Made by a program: the position numbers and the translations under genes
Shown here: in pieces, positions 46,193-58,100 of the stretch
Layout: each line of letters opens with the position of its first letter
Numbering within the stretch: the stretch's first letter is position 1
Notes under the pieces: model-generated
What the model was told of the DNA's origin: nothing
The model's database searches: none
Seen by the model: only the letters and a program-made list of their open reading frames with translations
Origin: Volvox africanus
Taxonomy: Eukaryota > Chlorophyta > Chlorophyceae > Chlamydomonadales > Volvocaceae
Assembly (NCBI GenBank): GCA_030268105.1
Contig: BSDZ01000114.1
Coordinates: 372,001 to 436,000, forward strand
DNA length: 64,000 nucleotides
Reading direction: 5' to 3'

Positions 46193-49100
46193 ATGTCGGA
46201 TATGATAATTTACAATGCTGGTGAACCTGAGGTTTTGCGGGCACGCGAAGAGCAGCAGGCATCTCACCTCCTTTCGCCTGAAGAGACACCATCGCCTGGG
46301 GACACGGCACGATTGACAGACTCCGCTCGGTGTGGCCAACTTAGCTATATGGAGCCTAGCCTCCAAATTGATGCAGATGATCCGCTGCCACAGACCGAAA
46401 ACACTGACCCAATCCCGCCGGGTGACGACATCGATTTTCCATCGGCTCGTGACTCCCCGGAAATCCCTGGTGCATCTTCAGTTATGCTCCATCAATGGGA
46501 TCTGCGGGATTCGGCTCCGCCGTCACCGCGCTCCGAGCAAAGCTCTCAGTCATCTTTCTACCCGCCCGGCTCCTCACGCACCAGCAACACCGGAGGTGAG
46601 CTTTATATTTGGCTGCATGTTACACAGGCATTTCTGCGTCGAAAGAATCTTCCTAGACCCCACACTTCATTGACTCCCCTCCGCCCGTAAACCTGAGCCT
46701 GGTCTTAGCACAGCATGGGCCCCTTTTCTATCATTAAGACCCCGTAAGGCACGGCACAACTCGAATCAAATGGTCCTACATGTCCCATTTACTTGCCCGT
46801 CACCTGCGTGGTTTCAAAGCCACCTCGTTCCCACGTGCACCTTATGTGGATCCCCCACGCGCAGTTGCTGCAGTCCCCGAGCCCCGCAGCCTGGTCCGCA
46901 GTCGCGACCCCAAGGCTGACCTCAGCACCGGCGACGTCGTGATGCTGATGCATCAGGTATGCAGGAGGTCTTCGAGTAGGAGGCAGTCAGCCCTTCATTT
47001 CGCATTTGTATAAATGCAGCACTGGCATTTACACGAACTAAGTGGCACATACGCTACCACGAGTGTACTCGGTCTAACAGTAGGTTAGCACGAGGTGTGC
47101 CTCTTTCCCTCCGCTTTTTAAAAGCCATTCTTGGCCCTCCTTCACGGCTTTCGTACGATCCGCTCGAAACGCCACGTGTATGGCGCTGGGAAAGAGGGTT
47201 TAGGGAAGGCATGGTGACAAGCAAGTCCCCAAGGCACCGCCCCTTTACCATCCGCTTTCCATTCCCATCATCGGTACAGGGTCGGCCATACATCGCTATA
47301 CAGGCCCGCCTGCCGTACAAGGAGAACGCCTCTCACACTTGCCTAGAACCCGCGGAGGAGGGAGCCGCGCTGGAGAGTGAGGCGTTGTCGTACCTTGAGG
47401 TCGTCAAACAGGTACGACACAGACACGACAATAAGTGTTCCATGAGAGGCCGGGGTAATCGTTAATCGGGATTGCTTTTCTCTTTCCTTTTCTTCTGCCT
47501 CCCATCGCCCTTCGCGGAAGAAAACGTTTCTTTCCACGTGGGAGGGAAATGACGTGAAACGTGCTCGTGTTTTGCGCCAAACACACCCTGTCATTACCAT
47601 GCCCTTCTACTAATGCTTCTCCGCTCGTGCATGGTTTACCATGCTGTCTGGTGGTCTGTATCGTGCCCCAAACAGGGCCCCTTCGTGGGCTTCCGCTCCG
47701 GGGCTGCAGGCAACCGCTTCATGCAGCCCCGCCGCAAAGCGCCACACCGGCTGGTGTTCTTCAACCACAACTGCGGAGTGTGGGAACAGTGGGATGTGAT
47801 AGCCGAGGGCTGGCGGACCGTGCCCTGGTCCACCCTGCCCATGCTCCTGAGGAACAGGCACCTGCCGCAGGTATGTGTTTAATTCGGATTGACCTATATC
47901 TAAGCTTCATTTCTCCCAACCTCTTCGATATATCTACCTACACTCAGCTCCCTGATTCGATCGCCTTTTCCTCTTCCTCCTCCCCCTCCCTCCCTTTCGC
48001 AATCAGGTTCAAATCGCAGTGGATGTGGTCCGCGTGGGTTACTTCACCTCTCCCGGCCTGGCGGGTCCCCGCTCCCTGCTGCCGATAATTCCGGAGGACC
48101 CCCTCCTGGAGGACCGCAACCTGCGGCGGATTAGCAACCTGCTCATCACGGTATGTGTGTATGTGGACTTTAGGTTTGTGGACTTTGGTTATTTACGGTC
48201 TACGCTTTAAGGGCTCACGGTTTGGGGAACGGAGGGCCGATATGACATAACGCTAACCCCATACACGAGACACGCCCCAGCTGACCACCTAAGCGGGCCC
48301 GCGAACACCCACCTTCGTGTGCACACCGGCTTTGTTTGTTCATCACCTTCCTCAACTCGCTCGCATTCGTCCATCATTTTGCGACCTTCGTGAGAAGCCG
48401 CTATCTGCGTCGTTCAGCTTATTGAGGTTGGTAGATTGGCTTTAGGTCACTATCATTCCGTGCACGCTCTGCCCTAAGGAGATGAGGATCTGAAGGATGC
48501 CGAACGACTGTACTGTTAGCTCCCATTGTCCGTTCCGCCTTGTCCGTCCCGTACACATGCCGTACCCATTCGTTTGTCGAACCCCGCAGGAATGGTTTAA
48601 GTTCGTCGACCATGAGAAGCTGCTCCGCGAGGGGCTGGAGGCTGACCTGGCGGCAATGGCGGATGAAACAAGGGAACTCAAGATTAAGACCATTCAGCAG
48701 GTGGGTACCGGGGATGGGTGGTGCGGTTCTGAGACGTAGTCGTAGTGTGGGGTGGGGCCAGAGCGAGAGAAGGACAAGGCGCGTATGGGGGGGGGCAGAG
48801 ATAAGTGTTAAAAGCAAGGACTGTCAATGCCCACAGCCTGGACTTCGCCAGCGATGGATTCTTATCGGTGGTGCAGTTGTGTCAGGTCCTGCGCTGTTGT
48901 TTAGATGTAACGTAGCAGTTAAGAGGTGTATAGGACGGTCGCTCGGTCTTTCACACGAGCTGGGGTCCGATGGACTGGCATTCTACCCATGGACGGCCCC
49001 TCGCCCTAGCCGCTGCTGTCGCACCCGAGCTGTGGGTGTCGGAAATGTCGGGGGACTTGGAGCAAATTGGGCCACTACCGCGCCAGATGTGCAACCGTTC

Positions 49101-52100
49101 TGCTTGGATGCTGACTGAGGTAACCCCCTCTTGGTGAATTCTCTCCCACTCGTGACCCGCAGGTGGAATACTTGCGAATGCAAATCAACGAAGAAATGAC
49201 GTCTCTGTTCAACCATGTGACTCTTCGGGACGAGGCCATCGCCACGCTGCGCGGTTGGTTGCAGAGGGCGCAACAGTTGGCAGCGAACCGGATGGCGAGG
49301 CAGCGACATCGCCGCACTCTCATAGCATGGAGGTGAGTCCGCGTGCCGTGACGCGCACAATCACTAAGATAGAGAAACTGCCATCTTTGTTGTTGACATC
49401 ACCATTCTCACGACACGTCCGTTTTGCTGCTTCCCGAAGCCATGCGACTTCGCCTCTTACCTTCACCCTCTTACCCGTTTGCCTGTGTGCCTTACCCCGC
49501 ACTCCACGTGTCCATCCCCAACCCTGAACGTGCACGCTGCACCCCCACCCAACAGGTACGTGGTGGACGATATCGTGTTTCGAAAGGCGGCCATTTTGAA
49601 GCTGTGCCGCAAGCGGGAGAATGCCCTGCGGGAGGTGGCGTTTCGGGCCTGGAGCCAGCACACCCGCGCAGTGATTGGGGCAGCGGTGAAGCTCAAGTTC
49701 GCAGTGCAGGTGGGCGGAGGTGGGCGGAGGGGAGCCCTCTGCTTGGATGGAGCGAATGATGCTCACATTGCACACCGACCCAAGACAGAAAATTTGGAAC
49801 GCTTTGACGGCAACCCTTTCACGGCACACACACACACATACGCACATACGTCAAGACAAAGACGTATACGTATACATATGGTGGCGGGGTGTGTTGGGGG
49901 GGAAGTGGGGTGAGATAGGGTTGCTAGCCTGGCACTCGCAGAAGGATCAACGATAGGATGTGGGCGTAATAAGGAATGGCCATTACAACTGCAGGGGAAC
50001 GGGCGATGAGAGTCTCAGGAGGGCCTTGGGTTCTTCCTTTGGGGTGGTGGCGCGGCCTTCGTGAAATCCAACCCTCCAGCAACGGTGTGCTGCTTTGCGA
50101 TATGTATTTTCGCAATACCTAACACATAAACCCTGGCCATGCCAAAGAGACCGCTGTACGATGGTGACCAGGTGCCGGAAATTTAAGCTCAACGTCGTCC
50201 GTTCGCTGATGCTAACCTTACGAAAATACGGGGAGGATAGCCCACTTATCCTGCGTGTCTTACAGATGTCACGTGTCTCTTCGGATGGCGTTTCATGCTG
50301 CTTTGCTTTGCGCTCGCCCCATTTCCATGAGTTTGCTGCAATTACATTATCCTGAATCACCCCCACCCATACGCTGTGTTACTTGTCAAGTCACCGTTAT
50401 CCTGATGTGCCGATTTGCTGCGCAGAGGCGCTCGCACGCGATCATGCTGCGTGTGCTGCAATGCTGGAAGTTTGCAGTCGCGCGCCGCAGCTGGCGCGAA
50501 CGAACCATGCTCACGGCCGTGCAGCGCCGCTCCGTGCGCCGCCTCAGCACCGCCTTCATCGCCTGGTGGCGGCTGACCGCGCAGCGTGCCCTGGGACGAC
50601 GGGCCTTGCTGCGCGCGCTGCACGGGGTCAACCTGCACTGGCAGGCGGCGGCGTTGACGGCCTGGAGAGCAGCCGCGCAGGCTGTGCACCAAAAGATGGT
50701 GCAGGTAAGCAGATGGGCTGCAATTGCATTATAGATGTGTCAGCAACCTTTTAGCCACGGACATCAACAATGGTATTGGAGTGGAAGTGGTGGAATTGGG
50801 TTTGGGATGATTGCCAAACCGCGTGTGCGTGCACTCTCGTAGCTACATGTGTGGAGCCAATAGGAGTGGTAGACGGCCACATTGAAGGGGGTTAGGGACT
50901 ACAGCATGATTTGGTTGCCAGCCCCTTCATTGTGGGGCAGGTCAGCGCAGACGTCAGCGTTGTGTACATGAGGGGTATTCGGCCCTTGGCGCTCGTTACT
51001 TGCTGCCAGCAGTAGGCGGAAATTGTATTCTCGTCGTTTCCTTGCACGTTTACTGCTCTTCACTCCTGACTCCCCTTGAATCCTTATTTCCACCTCTGCC
51101 GGGAGTGAGAACTATTGAGGACTATTCGGTTTCGTGATTTCAAACCCGTTCGATCAACCTCGGGTGTGCGCCGGCGTGCAGGCGGATCTGCTGCTGGCAC
51201 GCCGGGCTACACGGATGCAGGCGATGGCGCTTGAGGCGTGGAGGGACCAGGTTCTCCGTGGCCGCGTTGCCGATCGCTACGCGCGGGCTGTACTGGCGCG
51301 GAGGGCATTGGTCGGCTGGCGGCATACCACGGGGTTAGCACGCGCTGCATGTGCGGCCGCGGAAGCCATGGCAGCGGCGAGGCCGGCGGCGCGGCGCCGT
51401 GAAGTGCTCACTTCCTGGCACGTCACCACCGCGGCGGCAGCTTCGCTGAGGGCGCGGCTGAACCGGCATGTAATGTCTCGGGCGGCGGTGCTGCAGGGCC
51501 GAGCGTTGGCGGCGTGGGCACTGGCGGCGCGCGCGCGGCGGCGGCGGCGGGTCATGCTTCAGAGGCACTTCACAGCGCTGCGGCTGCGAACGGCGGGCGC
51601 GGTGTTGGGGGGCTGGCGGGCAGTGACGACACGAAAAGTGTGGCGGCGCGTGAGGGTGGTGGCGGCGCTGGGACATGCATCCACGCGGCGGTGAGCTGTT
51701 CTCCGTTAGCTCAAGGTTGCCCGAATGTCACATTGGATTAGGCATCTTTAATGGTGGGGGAAATAGTATTGGTGGTGGTGATGGGGATGGGGAGGATTGG
51801 CCACGATGGTAGTGATGGAGGGGCGAACTTTAGCTGGTGCATTAGTGGTCTCCCTGCTTAGATCTACTCAGAGGTCCTTGGGTGTTGTCGTCTCTCTCTT
51901 CCCTCCATTTCGCTTCTTCGCTGTACGCTGACTTCTGACTGTTGGCCACCCGGGCCCATCCCGCTGTGTATGCCCTTCCGACGGGCTCGGCCACCGTCGT
52001 CGATCCTTCCGTCTTCAGGTTGACGTCTGCGCTACTCTCCTGGCACGCGTACGCCGCCCAACGTCGCGCAATAGCCGGCCGCAAAGCGCTGGCCATTGGC

Positions 52101-55100
52101 CGTCTCCGTCGCATGCGGCTGGCTGCGTGCGTGGGCGCCTGGCACCAGCTGGCGACCCGCCTCCAGGTGGCCAGAACCAACCTGCTGGCACTGTGCAGGA
52201 GGCTACTGGTAAGTGCAACAAGGGGACGGCACGACACGGCAGTCAGAATTCTGGTGGATCTGCATCTCTTTCTTAGGCGACCGGTGCAGAGGCAGGGGCT
52301 ACGTACGTTACTGATAATTACATCATCACGGATCTCACGGGCATTTGCCGACGTCCTCACTCGGTCTTCACGTCCATGAACTTCATTTCCAGCACCATTA
52401 CCAGTACATGTTCTGAGTATGTAATTTAATCCGCTGTTTTGCAAAAGGCGGCTCAAGGCTTCAGACAGGGCTGTTGTTTTTAGTCCTGTAAAACGTGCTG
52501 CAAGGAGGGGGAAAACGGGCCAGAAGGGGTGGGGAAGGGAGTAATTCAGGACAGACAGAAGTTGAGCAGGAGGGCCCGCGGGGGTGCGACTATACCATAA
52601 ACTCCACACCACATTGCCCCGCTCAATCTACCACCTGCATCTCATCCCGCGGCCATGCCGTGGTATCTGCGGCCGGTCTGCCTGATGCTCAAGTGCACTC
52701 ATTGCTGAAAATCACAACTCAGCCAAGCTGACCTTGTTGCAATCCCCCTCAATGCAGACCTATACATTATCGTCCGCGTTCCGAGAGTGGCGTCAGCTGA
52801 CTGCGTCGGCAGGCGCCGTCAGGTCTGCGGTGGCACGAGCACTGCCGGTCAGCACTCGCGATCTGCTCCGGGATGTGCTGGCGACCTGGTGGGTATCACA
52901 CTGCGCCATCTCGCCCGTGGTCATTGATGGTCTCGGAGCCGCCTTGCGCAATGTGGCATCCGAGGGCCGGCGCCCTGGATCTGCACGAGCCACGCCCCCC
53001 ACAGGGGGTATCGCCGCCGGCCGCCCGGTCTCCACTGGAGTGACGCCACGGCAGTCGGCGGGTCAGGTGTACGATACTGCAGTACGTATGACGACGTCCT
53101 TACCAACTAATATCGGTATCGAACTTTCTGCCGCAGTGATGGGCGATCTTCAGCAGCACCATCAGCAGCAGCTGAGCGCCCAGCAGAGCGGCTTGTCTCC
53201 AGAGCCTGCTGCTCCTTCCGTAGACCCTACGTCTGTGATGACCAACTCCGCCGTAATGACAGCGAACACGTCGATGTCAGTACACGAGGCAAGGTTGCCG
53301 GGAAATCCAGACACATTTTCATCGACAGGGACTTGGCCAGCTCCATTCGATGTCTCACCGATTCGGGCCAGCAACAACGGCAGCGGTGCTGCCGCTGCAG
53401 CGGCGGCGGCGGCTGCTGCCGCTGCCTTGGCCGCCTCAGCGGCGCCGACAGAGTTCGGCTTTGCTTTGTCGAACACCGCAGGTTACACATCGCCTTCGGC
53501 CCGCGGCCGTACATATCGGGAGGCCTTGGTGGCGGGTGCAGCTGCCGCTGCTGCAGCGGTGGCGGCCGCCGGCCGCAGTACGCATAGCGCCGGCGGCGGT
53601 AGTGGTGGCATGGCTGGCACGCCCACCGCACAGCACCGCAGCAGCTACATCAATATCGGCGGCGGCACTGCGGGGCCCTTCGTTCCCGCCAACGCTGCCG
53701 TCATTGGACAGGGCTCCTCTCCCGTGCTGGTGGAGATGGGGCCGGGCCACGGCGGCGAGGGCCCGCTGACGCCGGTGGGCCTTCCTGAGCTGCTGGACAG
53801 TGCCGTAGGCCTTAGCCTGGAAGGCTCCACGCCGGCAGGTTTAGATCTCTTATCACCTGTCGGAAACGGCGCAGTGGACGATGAGCACACTGAAGCACTC
53901 ACTGCGGCGGCGGCGCGCCCGTTATCACACCCACTACCTGCGGAGACGCTCCAAGAGCATTCGGTGCTGCTTCAGACGCAGACGTACGCTGAGGCAGCCA
54001 CGCCGGCTGCCGCCCGTACACTGGGATTTGCAGAAGATGCTGACCTACAATGGCAGCAACAGCAACAGCAGGCGCGGTTGCTGAGTGGGGCGGATGCGGC
54101 GCCAGCGACGCCGGCGACGCCGGCGCTAGGACTGACTGTATCCCTGCCGCGGTCGCAGCCGGGCTCCACCGGTCGGCGGGCCGCGGCGGCAGCAGCACGC
54201 AGCAGCCTCGCCCGCTGGCTGGCGGCGTCGGTGCTGGCGCGCTGGCGGCGCGCCGTGGAGACACGGCGGCTGTGGAGGGCGTCCCTGGAGTCCATACGGG
54301 TCGCGCACCGGCGCCAGCTATCCACCGGGGTGCTGGGAGCTTGGTTGCAGGCAGTGGCGTCTGCCAAGGCTGTGGCGGGGGCTGCAGCGGCGTTGGCCGC
54401 CCAGGCGAAGTCGCGTGTCAGCCGCCAGATTCAGAGAGAGGTGTGGGGAGGGGGCGTTTGGTTGGTGGGGCCAATTCACATGGAGCTGGCTGTGGGACTG
54501 GCTGCAGCTCTCTAGATGTGGCAAGGGATTCTAGGGTGATGCTGACGGACCATGTACGGATTCACCTTATGCATGTTTCCGCCGGGGTGGGTGGGTGAGT
54601 TCGTGCTGAGCCACGTCTGGCGAGTGCCGCGTGCCTGGACTGCGCTCCAACGGGGAAGCATTATCCAGATTTTATTATGGGAAGGGTAGATTTGGTTTAT
54701 CGCGCGGTGGTGCCGCCGGGTGCTGTCCGATCCCCACCGCCGTAGGTGGTGGCATGGGTCTCGGTACGACATAAGTCATACCAAAACCCATGCGTAATCG
54801 CACACTGCCCATTTCCACGACACCTAATCACACCATACCCTCCGACCCCAATCCCCAATCCCGACCGCACCTAATCTCCAATCTGTTGTGGATTTCGCGT
54901 TAGGCCCCGCCTCCCTCCGCATACTACTGAATGAAAGCTCCGCAACCACCTTACCTCTCTTCCTCTTGCGGTTCTCGCCCTCTGCCGGGGTCTCAACTCA
55001 TCTCAACCCCAGGCGCTGACCTTCTGGCGCGTCGCCGCGCACCGGCGTGTCACGCTGCGGGCGCTGTTGGCCCGGCATCTGATGCGCACCGGAGTGGCCA

Positions 55101-58100
55101 CTGCGCGGCGTGTGCTGGCGGCCTGGCACGTCCTGGCGGCTTCCCTGGCGGCGGCGAAGCGGCGGGTGCAGCGGATCATCAGGTGGGCTCAGTACGGCAT
55201 CAGTCCATTGGGTCGCTCCGCCACACGAGGCCTTCCCGTGATATGTGGTTGAACTGCGCGTAGTGCAGTTACAGTGTAATTAACAGTGCAGTGCAGGTTA
55301 GGCTTCATTTTCTTTCCTCCCTTGTCCCTCCATCATCTCATTACGTGGATCATTTCCTCTCCTCTATTGTAACACCCCCTCCCTGATAAGTGATTTGTGT
55401 TTTTCACCAGCAGTACCAGGTCTCCTCATCCGCTCGCCTTCCCCACAAGAGCTCTCTCGTTCAATTTCTCAACTCATTTCACACTCGGGTAACCGCCCTC
55501 CCACACCTCATTTGCAACGGGCCGCCACTTGCCGCATCGCTTCTGTGCTTCCTCTAATCTTCCGTAGCTACCTCGCGCCAGGCATTGAAGTACAGGGAGG
55601 TTCTTATGTAGTTAGCTGTATGGCTCAAACGGCACCTATACGGGGACCTATCTATGTCCTTGTGTTAGACTTTTGGCATGAGGTTTCCAACTCACTTGGA
55701 CGAGGTTGGGTAGCCCCACACTGGATTTGCAGGCCGGCCCATAACACACACACACTGGATTTGCAGCCCCCCAAACACATACGTGAACATACACGCACAC
55801 CCCTGCAGCCGCCGTGAGAGTGCTCTGCTGATCAGCGTGCTGCGGGATTGGCGCGGGGAGGTCTTTGCGGGATCGGCTCGCCGCAGTGCCGCGCACCAAC
55901 TTGCCACGACCCAGGCACGTGGTGTGCTGGCGTCCGCCCTAATGGGCTGGAGCGGCGCCGCGGCTGTGAGGCGGGAGCGTGCGGCCAGGCAGGCTCATGC
56001 GGTGCGGGTCACGTCTAGGCGGCGGCTGGTGGGCGCCTTCCGTGTGTGGCGATGGGCGGCGGAAGCGGCCAGCGAGAGGGAGGTCGTGGCCGTGCGGGCG
56101 AGTCGGACGGCGGCGCTGCGGACAGCGTTCAGCGGTTGGCTGCACATCGCTGAAGGTAGGTGCTAAAATGCTGAATGCAAGGCAGGGGGAAAATTGGAGA
56201 CTGCCCAGCAGGCGCGGGCCACTATGGCAGACACGTCCTTCTGCAATTGGGATTTTCAGCTCCTTTTACAACTCCGGCGCACCTTTTGGCGTCCATAACC
56301 CATACGTGTAGGCACACTCGGTGGTTTCCCAGGTGCTGTGCCAAACCCGCCTGTAGCAGTTGCCCGCTCTGTGCGCCCTCCTTTCCGCCCTTCCTCCACT
56401 TTCTTACCTTCCCTCCCGGCCATTAATCTTCCCCACGGTACGCGGTGCGTCATGCTGGCACTATTTCATGTCTCGTGTATTCGTCTTCCCCCTGTCCATC
56501 CTCCTCCTTGGGCCTCAGAGCGCAACCATTTGAGTACTGCGGATCTCGCCTCCTCGCTGCGACGTGCAACCACATGGCGCGACCGGCGGGTGATAAGGAG
56601 CTGTTTGGGAGCGCTGGCAGACCACAGGGAGTGAGTTGCGGGGCCGGGGAAGGGTGGGCGCTCAAGCTGCAAGGGGTGGGATGGGGAGGAAAAGAGAAGG
56701 GAGGATGGCATATTCCTGAGTCCTGAGTCAGGAGAGAGATCCTTCATTCAAAAAGACCAAAGCGCGTAACTGCTTAGTAGGGGAGGAGGAGGAGGAACAG
56801 GCGAGGCCAGCTCGGGGCCGCAAGGGTGAATGATGCCTAGCCGAGGGGACAAGAAAGGGGGGATAGGCAGCAAGGACTAGGATAACCAACGACCCCCATG
56901 GGTCACAGTAACCCCCTCATGGGTGGCCAGTAATCGAATGATTTATGGATTAGTTACCCATTTATTAACTGATTTAAGGGGTGCAACTGTGTATACATGC
57001 GCGTGCGTATGTGCGCACGTGAGTTTGTGTATGCGTATGTGCGCCCGCGCTTGACCAGTGGAGAGAAAGGTTTCCACTATCCCCAGACTCCGTACCCTCG
57101 GGGTTGTACGCCCCAATGATCTGCTTCTATGAGTCTATAACACTGACATACGGTTGCCCCTCAAGTACTTCTACCCCTTGGGTTTTTTCGTCGTATCGGG
57201 AAAATATCTCCTCCTGTGATTTGCCCCTCGCCCGCGTCTCCCAGGCATCATTTGGATCTGCATCAGCGGGCGGTAACGTTCTGGCGCCGGTCCACCCTGG
57301 CGGCTGTGTTGATGTGCTGGAGGGTGGAGGTGGCGTGGGCGCGTTGGGGCACGCAGGAGGTTGCCAAGATACGAACCAGGTAGGGATCCTGGGGAACTGC
57401 AGCAGCTGTAACGGCGGCCTGCCAATGCAAATGTCATGTTTTCCCACATACCGATACGAACGGATACATGCATAAATTCTCATACATTCGCACCACATGC
57501 ACATGCGCGCACCCAACAGACTCACATATACACGCACACATCCGCAGCCCGGCCGCCCGGGCCCTTCAGATGTTTTTATTCGTGCTGTCACTTTATCCCC
57601 TTATCCCAACCCCCGTCCCAATCTCAACCCCGCCGTGTTTGTCTGAGAGGTTCTTCGTACTCACACTCATCGCTGCTCCCGTACTGCCCTTTTTTATCCC
57701 TTTCGTTCCAGGGGCACTCAGCGTCTTCAGTACCGCTGTCTGTCACTCTGGAGGTCATTCGTCCGCGCAACTGCAGCGGCCCGTGTCGCCGCGGACAGCC
57801 TGCGCATCCACCGACAGCGCAATTGGCTTGCAGAAGTACTGGGGGACTGGCAGCTCGCCGCGGCGGAGTCAGTGGCGGAAAGGGCGAGGGTGGCGACCTG
57901 CAGCCGCCGGATAAACCGGGGCTGCGTCAAGCGGGTGGGTGGTCCTGGCGGGTCTGGAACGACCGGCCCGTTCCGCACAGCAACCCAGGTGTTGCACAAC
58001 GGGGTAATCCAAGACGTGGTCATCTTTACATGTGTGTTTTCCTTTAGTCTTGTGGCAATGTGGAAAACGGCAGCGATGAAAGGGGTGTTGATGATGATAA

